NCBI GenBank assembly: GCA_964036275.1
Contig: OZ038434.1
Coordinates: 29,528,425-29,592,424 of the forward strand
DNA: 64,000 nucleotides
Direction of reading: 5' to 3'
From: Litoditis marina
Taxonomy: Eukaryota; Nematoda; Chromadorea; Rhabditida; Rhabditidae
The notes beneath the pieces were generated by a model. It worked only from the letters and a program-made list of their open reading frames with translations. It searched no databases and was not told the DNA's origin. Each line of letters begins with the position of its first letter. Within the stretch, counting starts at the first letter, position 1. Positions 32,070-44,152 of the stretch are shown here, one piece after another. Both the position numbers and the translations under genes were made by a program.

Positions 32070-35000
32070 TTAGTGATTCACTGGTTTTTTGCACACGTAG
32101 ATCCTCATTTTGGTGCCGCAGTCGGCCGTTTGCCAGTTCAATTGTTCACTGTCCTGCGCGATCTGGAAATCGTATAGTTTACCAAAGGCATTTGTTTTCT
32201 TAGATATGAAACAAAACAAACTATAGAAGTGTTCCATCACTGTAGAAGTGCAAAGCGGAAAAGAAGGTCTTCGCTCTGATTTGCGTAATAAATCATCATC
32301 AAAACGAAATGATCCTAAAGATCCCAGGAAAACATACAGCGAAACCATCGATGAATCATACAAACACAGCAGAAATCTACAAAACAGGATTCAGCATGGA
32401 TTTTACGTATATTTGCTGTTTTGATTTTCGTTTTCTGCACTTGACGTTTTTAGAGTCTCTCGCGGTCTTTCACAGATATTCCGCAGTTTTCTCGGATACT
32501 TGATTAAAGATTTACTATTTTGTTCTATTTGCTTCATGTATTTTCCAATACTAACCGTAACGCATTTCTGGGTGTAAGTGTTAACTGGTTCTCTTGGGGC
32601 CCAGTTAATGAAATCGATACGGGATCCGTCACTCCATCTCCATAAACCGGCTGAAAACTTTCTTTTAAAAGGTCGTATCTGCACCTCTAGTGTGAGCCAA
32701 ATTTATAAAATATCCGCCTTATGCTAACCACTATGCCAACTTGGCGTGTAGCATCTTGCCGGACAAATGATATACGTGTATTCTTCACAACACAGAGTGA
32801 AAAATCCAGTACACCCCCTCTTTCTTCGAGCGACAATTATACATTTATCACATTCGTTCAGAAAAGATCAATTCAATCAGGAACCGAGTCACAATAAGTT
32901 TCAAGAATGCACTTCCTTTGTTAGAGAACGGAAATATTCGAAATTTGTGGCTTGGGAACAACAACATCGTTCACGAAAAAAGTAAAAATAATTAAAAATC
33001 CAGACAATATTGATTTATAACATGACCTACATTCATAGTTTAGTCCGATCCACGTCTGTTGATCTACGTTTGTTGCTGTCATGCCAGTCTGTGTTAGACC
33101 TAAAATGTTCATTTCAACCTCAACAAACAAAATCTTTGCTCAGGTGGCATACGGTTATAAATTTTCAATAACAACGTTTTCCAGATTGGTTTAATATGAC
33201 AGAAGACTTCTTAACTCACGAAAAGATGGGAAGTTTGCCTAGTTCAGGAGTGAAATTCATGTTGTAGAGCGGTATCCTAGCCATTTTGAGTAAATCTACA
33301 CGCGACTGATTCTGATGTGGTTACTGCATCAACTGTAATTACATGTGTGATTACATACCACGTCAGATTCTCTGACTTGCTTTGTTTGGAGAGAAAAAAT
33401 AGGTTTTCTTGTATTTTGTTTTGTTGAAATCCATTCATCACGTACGTAATCTTGGTTTAATCGTTGTTGATGGAATTCTACATGGATAATGAACCACTAA
33501 CTTCCCAATCTAATAGTTGAATGAACTTACGCGCGACAAACGCGTTCTCCCCATAACTGTGAATTGATACCAACTCGGCTCCAATTTCGCGACACAGAAA
33601 TTTGGCACTGTCCCAATTCGAAGCGAACAGAGTCTGAAATTGAGTTTGAGATCAAGTTTTGCCAGTAAACATTTGCCGAACCTTTTTCGCTATGCAGTAC
33701 TACATTTTCATTGAGGGCTCAGCAACAGGTATAAAGAGAAAATGAACGATTGCACGGACTATCTTCATCTCACGCTCCTTCCTTCATTTGCGTCGTTACT
33801 TTTTCCTGTAGAAACATTCAATACCGTGAAGTTGAGAACTTCGGCAGTATTTATTCATCTGTTCAATGTGTAATACTTGTAACATATTCATTTCTTACCG
33901 AATAACACGCCGACTGCTCATCAAAATACGTCCATCCACTTTGGCAAGTATTGCAAGCTGTAAATAGTTTTTCAGAGCTGCACTTATCTATGTCTATTAC
34001 TACACTATAAAATTTGACACAGTCGTACGCTTAATTGTTCTGAAAACGCAAGTTCCCGAAATGAGAAGAAAAAATATGTTCACTCCAGTTATATGGTGTT
34101 AAAACAGTAGTTTAGCCTCTATAGCCGTCGCCAACAGAAAGGCGGGAGGTTACTGTGAAACTTTTTGCTGTGTCCGAACACATGTCTTCGATTTCAAAGC
34201 CTGTCGGTTATATGCTCTCTTAGCTTAGTGGTTAGCGCCCAGCTACGAATCATTTGCTCGCAGGTTCGATTCTGGTGAAGGTCAAAAATTCATACATTGG
34301 CACTCCCGGGACAGACATTGAGAGTCACCTTTCTCTACAGTAATCCGTCGAATATTCAGGAGGCCTTTGCTTATTAATATGTCATTTTTTCGTTTGAAAC
34401 TTCCACAGTTTGTAATAGTAAAGAGTAAAGTTGCAGAAGATAATACCACAAACTAGAGAAAATCCACGATCGCCCATCTACCTAAATTTGACCCGTAAGT
34501 TTGCGCATGTTACTGTGAAGGGTCATAAGTGTGGTGGAACAAACTCACTTGTCGATGGTGTGGTCCAATCTCCCCATCCGGGTGTACTTGTAGTGTATTG
34601 GTACGGCCAGTTATTTTGGGTGGATCCCGGGTAGTAAGGATAATCAGAAGTTGTTTGTTCCGAAGTATAGTAGGGCCAGTTGTATCGAGTAGCTTTAGGG
34701 TAGTCAGGGCTTGGTGCTTCCGGAGTACTGGGGGTCATAGGCTCTGGGGAGGTAGGATAGTTCCAGCTGTCCTCTGTGGTTCCGAGGTTTGTTGCGCCGT
34801 TGTTATATGGCCACGTACTTTGAGTATAGTCGTGGGTAAAACTCTGAAGATAGAAAACACAGTTTTATACATGCTTGTGAAAACGTTCGTTATGAGCTTG
34901 AAACTTCTAGACAATCTTAATTAACTATCATTTTTTAGTTATTGTTGGTGTAGAGTATCCGGATAGTCACGGCCGAGGTAATGCTCACATAAAAATGCCG

Positions 35001-37561
35001 TTATCAGATAGTCGAAAGAATTATTCATGATTATCACGGTATTGGACTACACTGATATGTTCATGTTTCTGCAAATAATGACAGAACCTAGCCGCTGAGT
35101 AGTGTGTAGATCAAAAATTACCTTATTTCGAAAAGCGGTTCCTTTTCATAAATCTACTTCACGATTCATGTCAGTTTGGTAAACACTACATTTAAATTAT
35201 GCTTGGCGAGTTTGTTGCCTGAAGGTATACAATTAACAAAACTCACTGAAGGATTTCCTTGGCAAATGAAGTTTCTGTAATGAAATCGAATTTATGTGCC
35301 AAGCTACACCTTTGTGAGTCATCGTTCTACTATTGAATTCGTTCAATGGATAGCAGATTCATGCTACGCATCTAGCGTGTTAGCCGTTATAGTTCCGGTC
35401 ATTCCTACTGAGACCTGGTAGCGTGCCAATGAACATTTCAGGGTACTTTTCACCACTTTGTAGGTGTTCGAAAAACTGCCAATCTCTGTTAGCAGTTGCA
35501 GTTTCCGGAATACATGTGTTTGCTTCAAGAAATACTCAGAACGATTGGCGCCAATTTTCTTCGATTGGCCAGCTACAAAAGCGAGAGAGTGTGCAGGTCA
35601 ATGAGGCTGCAGACATCTGGGTCTCTCTGACCTGCACACTCTCTCGCTCAGAAAATAAAAAAGTGGCTGGCCAATTGGCTGGGGATTGTCTGAGTAGTAT
35701 TCCGAAGATTTTGGCACGTTGCCACTGAGTCTCAGTGGGAATGAAAGGAACCATAGAAGATCTGTTTGTAGTCTGGTCCCTTCATATTTTGCTCGAAACG
35801 TGGAAACTGGGCTGTACATGTAGGTCGAAGGCACATGTCACTGTCGAAACCACTGTATTTGAACCATTTGCCGATTGCAATATGATTGAAAGGTAGAAGG
35901 ATGTGAACTAACAGACTTCTCCCCTCATTCGACGTGTACCAATATCCACTGGTAACATCTACAATCATCGTATCGTAGAGCGGTTCTCCTGCAAATGCGG
36001 TTGACCTTCTTTTACTATGAGTTTTGCTCGACGAGTGAGCTATTTTCCAAGTCACGTAACAGCGCTCACTCAGAGTAAATTTGCCAATTTTCTTCACTTG
36101 AACATTTGAAACGGCCATTTTCTAGCCTGAAACGGTACGTTGAGCTCCCAAAGAACCGAAGGGGTAGAGATTGTTGATATTCAGTGTGCCCTCAATACTC
36201 TTTTGGCAAAAATAATCACTGTTGTTTGGACTTTTGTGTTCTTCTTGATCAATCTCGGATACTAAGGTAGAAACGCAGCCCCACAGCTCTTTCTCGTAGA
36301 CTGGGAAAAAGGTGAATGATAATATACCCCTACTAAAGTTTATGGTCAAATTGAACACAGCCAAAACGTACCCCGACCTCACTGTGAATTTGCTCACGTT
36401 TCTTTTTTTTCATAGGTTCACCACGTTCTTTTCTTGTGAAGTTAGCTGTAGTAAGTTTCGGGTTCAATAATACATTTGTGCGAAACTCACCGAAATTCCA
36501 ATTGTGGTAATTCCATGAAGTTCCATCGGACCATCTGAATTGATCATAGTGTCTACTGCCGCCAGTGTAGAAAGTACACTCATTCTGGCAGTAACCGTAG
36601 AACTTCTGCTCCGCGTACTCTGAAAAACACCAGTTATGGCAACCCGTATATTAAAAAACAACACAACTAATGTTCTATTCATATACTCTACCACTAAAAA
36701 AGCAAAAAAAAGATCCACAAAATCACAAAAAACAACACCACTTATATTTTTTCCACATATTCTACCACTGAGAAAAAAAGAGAAATATCCACAAATGAAA
36801 GTAGGGGTGAGTTTGCGGAGTTTGCTATTTCGAGAGGGACAACGGTATTTGTTGTCTTTTTCTTTTGTGTTTTTACTTCGAGTTTGTTCTAAGGAAATCA
36901 AAATACAACACAGATATGAACACACCTATCAGCAGTTTATTCTGAGCCTCGTTGTGGATGCTGACCAGGTTATATCCGATATTGGTACAGTATCTTTCGG
37001 CGGCTTCCACTCCCACCACCAAGTCGGGAAAATGGTAACATCTGAAAACGTTAAAATTGTGGTTCTTGTGGTTCACACCAAAACATGACATGTTTATGTT
37101 TATGCACGATTTATATTAACATTCCAAAACATTAGGTTATAAGAGAAACTAGGAGATTAAAATTATTATACAAAACCACGTTGCATATAAACAAGCTCAT
37201 ATTTTGTATAAACAAGCTCAACTAACTGTTGATATCATAATATCATGATTTTTGCTGTTCTTTGGTTAAACCTGTGCATTTTTTCTTGTTAAAGTCGAAC
37301 TCAAAACTTGACTCGACTCGAAAACTCGAAAACGTTCGAGTCGAGTCGAACTCGATACTCGGAAACTCGATTTTTCGCCGAACTCAAAAACTCGAAATGT
37401 TGAACTCGATGAACAACCCTACTGCACACTCTCTTGTTCCTTACAAATGTAGAAAACGCCTCAAACCTGTTCATATTCTGGTCATACACATCACCACTGT
37501 ATTCACACATCTGAGCCTTCACTAAAGCGGGTAACATCAATAATATCACCCAGCTCATCAT
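32070..37561 (-). CDS. Secreted C-type lectin with two CTLDs and a Tyr/Trp/Pro-rich linker
   Basis: Nematode clec family. Exons (minus): 37467-37561, 36926-37041, 36491-36619, 35913-35988, 35247-35274, 34549-34843, 33899-33957, 33531-33633, 33031-33099, 32556-32650 and 32070-32162; phases agree, 385 aa. Signal peptide MMSWVILLMLPALVKA. CTLD1 (about 31-148): CYHF, AERYCTNIGYNLVSIHNEA, FRWSDGTSWNYHNWNFGEP, TSGYW and NFICQGNPS. Linker (149-246) with repeated NWPYY and YPYYP motifs. CTLD2 (247-385): CQSGWTYFDEQSACYS, SAKFLCREIGAELVSIHS, QQTWIGLNYE, WRWSDGSRIDFINW, KCVT, ADCGTKMRIYVCKK. No EPN/QPD motif. A TTTCCAG 7 bases before the ATG suggests trans-splicing. Convergent with the lectin at 28053-31735, 334 bp apart. 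The introns carry a SINE and a TIR element. Confidence 0.85.
34120..34310 (+). mobile_element. tRNA-derived SINE, copy 4
   Basis: Starts TATAGCCGTCGCCAACAG. A box TAGCTTAGTGGTTAGC (34221-34236), B box GGTTCGATTCT (34263-34273). It lies in the lectin intron 33958-34548, antisense to the gene. Confidence 0.65.
35389..35755. mobile_element. TIR element R4, copy 3, with nested hairpin
   Basis: TATAGTTCCGGTCATTCC at the left mirrors GGAATGAAAGGAACCATA at the right. Inside, GCGAGAGAGTGTGCAGGTCA (35581) is mirrored by TGACCTGCACACTCTCTCGC (35628). It lies in the lectin intron 35275-35912. Confidence 0.7.
36122..36300 (-). other. Candidate alternative terminal exon of the two-CTLD lectin
   Basis: Behind a TTTTTCCCAG acceptor, 179 bases are open in exactly the phase left by lectin exon 3 and end in TAG. 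They encode VYEKELWGCVSTLVSEIDQ followed, after 9 residues, by NSDYFCQKS, which resembles the Cys-containing end of a CTLD. Spliced to exon 3 this would give a 172-aa single-CTLD lectin. It may instead be a relic of a duplicated exon. Confidence 0.45.
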
Positions 37562-38251
37562 TGAAACCCTGGAAAGCAATTGAACGATTAGTTGAGAACT
37601 GAACACTGCTCCACTGCAAATAGCGAATATGTCGACAGATTGAAGAAAATGTACGGTTGTGATTTTTTAAAACTTTGAATAGAAGTTGGGAGAAAGCAGT
37701 TGATATCGCTGGAAACGTGTGCGGAACATGGGAAATAATGTGAAACGCTTGCACATTCCATAACATGCATAAATACCATAGTGTTAAAGTTACATAATAC
37801 AAAAAAAATTGGTAATACACAAGGCAATCAAGATTAGTTTCTAATGTTGCAATGTTTCGGTGGTATGAGATTCGTAAAATGGTTTATCAGTGAAAATTAG
37901 AGATAAAAACGTGGTTTCTCGTCGAATTGTTTGCTTTATCTTAGAAAATTGCAAACACGCTACCGAAACCATAAACGAATTTTTTCCCTTAGCTCAAAAA
38001 ACGACCCAACCTTTTCGTCATGAATCTCTAATTTGTTTTATGCCAACGAAACATTCACATGAACACATTGATTCAAAAACATATGAAAAATGTATGATGA
38101 GAAAATTGTTCGTGAACATTCACCAACAGTAATTGCACCTTCCGTTTGAACTCACGGATTGAGTGAATTCTAAGGTTTGGGGAAAAATTGCCCAGAAATT
38201 CCTGAGAACGCATCCGAAATTTCAATCGTCGTCGCTAAACGAGACTAGAAG

Positions 38252-38696
38252 TATAGTTCGTTTCAACCATCGATAGCAGCCAGTTACAGTAGATTTTAGT
38301 GGGCGGAGTCCATTGTGTTGGAAAGTTTCCAACAGCGATCAGACTAATCAAAATTGTGCACCAGCTGGGTAGTGAACTCAGCTGTGATGGCTGGTGCGGC
38401 GCCCACAAGCAGCCGGCCATCTAAACATGGTGGCCCTAACTAAGAATAGTGATATCCGACCATCTTTTCTGGCTGTTTTTCAATGCACATTTTATCGCAC
38501 AAAAAGTTGTTTGAATTACTCCCCGATCATGTGGCAATCTTTTGAAAACAAAAAAGTTGCAAAAATCCTAAAATAACCAGTTTTTGAATTTTCATTTGCA
38601 ATAAAAAGACTGGCAAGCTGCCAGATCAATCGACTGCAATGTAGGGTGCGCTCGGCCATCATGGCTGACTGCTATCGATGGGTGAAACGAACTATA
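38252..38696. mobile_element. TIR element, 445 bp
   Basis: TATAGTTCGTTTCAACCATC at the left is mirrored by GGTGAAACGAACTATA at the right; the match continues through CGATAGCAG(C/T)CAG. TA at both ends suits a Tc1/mariner-type target site. Non-coding. Confidence 0.7.
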
Positions 38697-39467
38697 GAGC
38701 AAATGCGATTTTGACATGTAATATAACTATTTCATTCCAACTTCGTTCCATCAAAATCTAACGAAATGATTCGACCAATTTTCAATAAAAAAGTTCAATT
38801 AGTTGTTCCTGAATACATTTTGTAAAAACTATTCTGCGCAGCACCTTGCGCTGCACGGAATTCACGTACTGAAAGTAGAGAATAAGCCCGATTTGCTTCT
38901 TTTTCGTTTTTGCATTAGTTCAATGTTCTACCGACGATTTTGGTGGATCATTCTCTTTCAAGTTTTTCTCAAACAGTAGCATGCAACTTTCAATAGCTTT
39001 GAGCCATGCGTGAAAGCAATGTCTGCGAATCATTAGTATTACCGTTTTTCTATAATTTCGCCACCCACTAAGAATGAAAACGCGACGGTGTCATTGGTCA
39101 CGCGATCATTAAGCCCAAAAAGTCATATAACGTGAGACTTTGTCATCATGAAAACTTGTCTAAGCGATCCTAGTTCTCTTATCATAACTTTCTGTATTGT
39201 GCTGCATTCACAATGAACAACAGCTTCAATTTCTTTCCTTCATTTCCATGTTCTTGAACGCAGTATCCGCTTCCATTGCGAAACAGTACAACGCTTCTTA
39301 TTTTAGAATGTGCACTTTGTTCTAGAACTTCATTCACAATTCAATTTGAATGGTCATCATCAAAATCTTCTGAATCTCAGTAGTCTTTGGTCGATTGTCT
39401 GTACATACTGAATAAGTCAACTAATTTTCTCAATCATGTTAGTTCACATAGTGAGTTACGCAGAGCA

Positions 39468-39648
39468 GGCGACGTAGCAAACCCCACAAAAATTCATGAG
39501 ATCACCTCATGAGCTATTAGCACGAGCTTCTCATGAGATTCTATTGATTGGTATGCTACAACATTGAGAGTTTACGAGTAGCTCATGAGGTAGCTCATGA
39601 GAAACTCATATGAGCTTCTCATGAGGTTGGACGGTTTGCTACGCCGCC
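39468..39648. mobile_element. TIR element filled with TCATGA palindromes
   Basis: Ends GGCGACGTAGCAAACC (39468-39483) and GGTTTGCTACGCCGCC (39633-39648). The 181-bp interior repeats TCATGAG/CTCATGA about seven times. Confidence 0.7.
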
Positions 39649-40111
39649 AAGTCTCACTCATTTGTTATGATTCACGTAATGACATACGTAACAACCAATT
39701 TCCTTCGTACATGGTATCATCCTTTGTTTTTAATGTAAATAGATTTTCTAAATTCAAAAAAGATATTCAACCATCGGTGAAGAAACTTTGAATCAATGCA
39801 TTTCCATGTTCTCATAACATTCTTATGAGTACTAGTTGTTTTCCTTTAATTGTGCGGTTATATGTGCATTCGACTCAGTTCAGAACCACATAATTTCGGA
39901 AAATATGACTCAATGAATGTTGTATACAGTGTTTGTTTTGACCGAACTCATAATGACTCACTGGTTTTTTTGCATTTGGCAGCAGCGAGCATACATCATA
40001 CCTTCAGTACAGATTTGTTTTGAGTTGTTTTCATTATCAATTTCCGATTTCCGCGCTTTAATATTTTTGTATCTCACTGCCATTTATTGTGAAACGCAAA
40101 TAAACCAATAA

Positions 40112-42369
40112 ATGAATCAATTAATCAATCAATCGATGAACAGATCTTGTTCAGAGCTACAGAAATTCATCAATTTAACCAAGATGAACGTTGTCACAAA
40201 CGCAACCGACTCTTACTATGACGCAGTCGAAATTGTCGCGATGACGTCAGGATCCATCGTCTACCCAATCGGAATCGTACTGAACGCAGTTCTCATCTAC
40301 CTTAATTGCTCAACTCTCTCCGAATCGTTCCGCACCTACTCAATTATTCTGGTGAACCTATCAGTAACTGGCTGTATTGCGTCTATTTGTGATTTTATGG
40401 TACAAGAAAGGTTAGAAAATTGTAAACCTCAGCTATCAATGGGGTGCGGATGTTGTTCGAAACGGAACCCGCGAAGTAGAAAACATTATATTTGATCACG
40501 GTGTTTTGGGCATTTTTGGTTGAAAATTGCAGAATGATTAGAATCTCTGCGTCCGTACTTCAAGTATGGACGACGATTCTCACACCGCGATAACGACACT
40601 ACTACTTTCTTCTTTTTAGCCGCAGAATTTTTTGTCTTTTTGTTCGGGACAACCGATGTTACAATTCAGTTTGTTCATTGGCAGCAGAGTTTTCAGACTA
40701 ATTACCCGAGGATTTAATATTGTCATCGTCAGCTATGGACCATGTCAGTTGTTCGGTATACGTATCTGCTCAATTCTGTGGGTATAATTAACATTTTGCA
40801 GAAACTGGTTACAGTATTAGAACAAGTTATGAACATTTCGGAATACAAACACGTCAAACACCGAAAATGCGGTCAAACACTCATACTCTAGGGGGGGGGG
40901 GGTTCTGAATGTGTGAAATTGTTTCGTGAAAGTTTTATCCCCCTAACGCTTTCCGTATCTCTAAAACGTTTCGAAAAAATTGACCGATCAGAGTTAACAC
41001 AGAAGCTGCTGATTCAATGATATTTTAATAAAAATAGTTGACAAATTTTCAGACATTGTTTGTTGATGAACTGCCATATTCATAACCTGTCAAGTTTGCT
41101 GCTGTCCTTTGTTTTTAGATTTGTAATTATGAAAAAGTATACTCCAACCCCCAAGACTGTCGTAATTAGCCTACTGATAATGTACACCCCCACACTATTC
41201 CAAATGGTGAGTGCTCTTAGGTGACCTATGAATGAACCAACAAGAACAATAGGCGTCAGCAACTCCGTACGTCGAGCTCAAAGAAGTTCAGGCTTTTGCA
41301 AAACATTCAGCAGCACCAGGCGCGAGGCTACGACAAAGTCGGAAAAAACTTTCAATTCACATACGTTTAAGTTTGAATTAATTTGAAAAACAGAAACTCA
41401 CCCTTCAAGACTTTCAATTCTGGTTTCAGTAACCCACTCGTTTCAGGGCAACTGTACGCGTTCCATTTGGGAATTTCACAATTACCCGGAATTCCTAAAC
41501 GATTGCCATGCCGAATATCTACTGAAAGACCGGGGACTGATATCCTGCGGACCTTTTTCTGATCTTGGCGTTCTCGTTTCCACACTGTTCATGACTGTAC
41601 CATGTGTTCCCATTTACATCATGATTATTATACTCAGAAAAAAGACGCTCGCACTTATAACAGTACCGAACATGTCAGAGAACACCAGAAAACAACATAG
41701 ACAATTCCTACTCGTGAGTTCACGTAATAACACTATCACAGTATTTGTGAAATATGTTCACAAAGTAACTGAGAGAAGCTAGCTCATTTATCAGCGAAAT
41801 ACTGTCAAGGAATTGCAATCTAGGGGCACATTGAAGTAAACCGCTTCTACGCCTCAGCAGTACTTTCGTTACCCATCCAGACAATCTTTTTGTTTTCTGG
41901 GGAACCCAAATAAATGTGATCATTCAATCGTGAAACATGCAACTGTTTTGCAGACCTTAACCTATCAAGCTTGCCTTCCCTTGTTGTTGCTAACAACGGT
42001 GATAGCATTCACTCTTGGTGTTATGGGCATTGAGAGCGAGGTTCTACAGCATCTAGCCATGGGGTCAGTCACTGATGCTGAGTTTTTTTCCCAGTTCATT
42101 GATTGTGTGGCGTATGGTGAATGCAAAAGTCTGTTGCACAATATTTTGGAAAAGGTAAAATAGAAGTTTGCAATTCTTCAGTGCTCAGACATTGATAACT
42201 TTCTAGGGCAGTGGGTTTGACTCCGGTGTTCAGTCCAATGATCAGCCTCTACCTAGTCACTCCATACAGAAAGTGGATAGTTCAAAGAATGGGTTTGACC
42301 CGGAAAACGACTACTGTGACAATAAAGCATCGGACGCAGAGCCTAACCAGGGCAACAATCCAACTGTAA
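40112..42369 (+). CDS. Srd-like seven-transmembrane chemoreceptor GPCR
   Basis: Nematode serpentine chemoreceptor, most like class Srd. Exons: 40112-40410, 40697-40777, 41053-41206, 41447-41713, 41954-42063 and 42207-42369; phases agree, 357 aa. Visible features: SIVYPIGIVLNAVLIYLNCS (TM1), RTYSIILVNLSVTGCIASIC (TM2) ending FMVQER, VSYGPCQLFGIRICSILHCL (extracellular Cys, TM3), LSSLLLSFVFRFVIMKK, KTVVISLLIMYTPTLFQM (TM4), GVLVSTLFMTVPCVPIYIMI (TM5), YQACLPLLLLTTVIAFTLGV (TM6), and SPMISLYLVTPYRKW (TM7 with the PYR end). The exon 2 donor must be the gtgggt at 40778; reading on to gtataa would give a stop. The start could also be the ATG at 40139 or 40184, and an Asn-rich N-terminus is normal for these receptors. 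No neighbouring receptor of the same class is seen. Confidence 0.82.
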
Positions 42370-43628
42370 GAAGCAAGACGACGCACAGATATTTGTTTTG
42401 TCTCTTCATTTTTATTTTCTATTCATAGTTTGAATCTGATAGTATTTGAGGCAATCGAAAGTAAATCCCAATGTTTTGTTCCGTTTCCAATTTTGCACGC
42501 AATTCCGTGTGCGGTGTCATCAACGGTATCCGAGACAGCAAACAGTAGTAGTTCACGTAAAAACTTGATAATAAAATTGCACATGGCGAGCACTGAACAA
42601 CATTGAGCACATATTCAATCACATCTCTGCGATTTGTCACTGGAACAAAAAACTTCCAAGTATGTTCTGAGTCTGGATTGTAATTTTTTGTGTCTAGACG
42701 TTGTCAAGATAAAATTCAAAATGAACTGAATCAGGTCCTCTCCGAATCACGGCTCGAAAAACTAGTAATCTTCATCAGTGAGCAATAATTACCGAGAACA
42801 ATGTGTGTTTCTGTGTTTCTCAAGATGGTTTTTATTCCCAGTGTAGTTTTAGTGATTCTCACTGAGACTTGGCAACGTGCCAATGAGCTCGCCAGACTGA
42901 TCTCAGAACGATAAGCGCCAATTTTCTGCAATTGGCCAGTTACAAAAACGAGAGAGCATGTAGGTCAATGACGCGCAGACCGGCTAAGACAGTCTGCGTC
43001 CTTCTGACTTGCACACTCTCTTTCGGCCAATAAAAAAGTGGCTGGTCAATTGGCTGGAATTGTCTGAGAATGACTCAGCAACATTGGCGCCAATTTTTTG
43101 CGGTTAGAAAACTACGAAAGCGAGAGACCATGCAGGTCAGCGCGGCCGCAGACAGGCTGAGACAGTCTGCGTCTCAATGATCTGCACACTCTTTCGCCGA
43201 CGCCGCTACGAAAGTGAATTACTAATTTCAAAACATTGTGTTAGTGCGCAGACAGTTCTTAGCCTATTGGCCAGCCATAATTGTAGCGGTACCGACAAGA
43301 GAGTGTGCAGGTCAGATAGACCCAGATGTTTGCGATCTCATTGACCTGCATGTTCTCTCGCTGTTGTAGCTGGCCAGTCGCAAAATAGCGGTAGTCGTTC
43401 TGACTACGACATATATTTCTGCGCAAATTATTGATCCCAAATGTGAGACGTGCGATTGATCAAACTACATGGGATAAAGCCTGTATTTTTGAGTCAAGAT
43501 TCTCTTGTCATTTTTATTTTTCTTGTCTCTTGATTCCATCGTGATTTCATTTTTAACATACGTGAAGAACATATTTTTGAATCTTTCTTTAATGCACATA
43601 CATTCATTGTATGTTTTCATGAAGATGT
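42370..43628. other. Intergenic, palindrome-rich
   Basis: No gene seen. Most of it is the repeat block at 42841-43410. Confidence 0.5.
42841..43410. mobile_element. Expanded R4-type element with several nested hairpins
   Basis: Opens with TTCTCACTGAGACTTGGCAA and CGTGCCAATGA as in R4, then has three modules of the form GCGAGAGA...GCAGGTCA / TGACCTGCA...TCTCTCGC (about 42950-43022, 43118-43197 and 43291-43363). The modules are separated by GGCGCCAATTTT and CAATTGGC(C/T)GG phrases. Confidence 0.55.
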
Positions 43629-44152
43629 TCAGACTAGGCTGGAATCCAGTTCGCTGCGCTGGAGGACAGCATCATTATTTTCGTCCATCTTGGTGAACCT
43701 GGACAACACTGTATTTGGAAGTTTCATTCCATATTTTTAGTTTGGTCATGTTGCGTTTCAATCGAAATTCGTAAATATTGGCGTGTTTCGAGATCGAGCT
43801 ACTATTCAGATATGGGCAATCTGCACAGCATACGTGCTCTACGGATAACCGTACAATTTCATTGAGATTCCCCGAAAGGTGGTACTAACACGACGCAGAG
43901 AAATTCGGAACTAATTCCATATAATTTTGCCTAAGGTTCTTCCGGCGGTCTTTTGCTTTTTTCGCGTTCGCACATTTTTTCGAGTCTTCGGTATAACAAA
44001 TGTTCCGCAAACTCACCAGTGTGGTTTTTGGTTGTCTCTCGCGTATTTCGTTTCTCCCAAATATGCACTGGCCTCATGAATATCAACAACACCGTCCTTG
44101 TTCGAATCGAGTTCAGCAAAACGACGTTGGGCTTCCGATTGTGCAACAAAAA
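43629..44152 (-). CDS. Two-EF-hand protein, minus paralogue (first exon not found)
   Basis: Inverted paralogue of the EF-hand gene at 50594-51354. Exons 44017-44152 and 43629-43698 have the same lengths (136 and 70 nt) and phases as exons 2 and 3 there. The first loop, DSNKDGVVDIHE, is a canonical calcium-binding EF-hand. The second, DENNDAVLQRSE, has Ala for the central Gly and may bind poorly. The stop is at 43629. I could not find an upstream exon with a signal peptide in the required phase, so this copy may be a pseudogene or have a diverged exon 1. It lies downstream of and on the same strand as Cys-rich gene A. Confidence 0.6.

Larger units (their letters stand above)
37562..40111. other. 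Intergenic, no gene seen
   Basis: Divergent spacer between the lectin (minus) and the chemoreceptor (plus). No exon recognised. It holds two TIR elements (38252-38696 and 39468-39648). Confidence 0.55.

Noticed and set aside
40778..40786. Donor at gtataa after ...CTGTGG in the chemoreceptor
   Set aside because: It would join to exon 3 in the wrong phase or create a stop; the gtgggt nine bases earlier gives the conserved reading.
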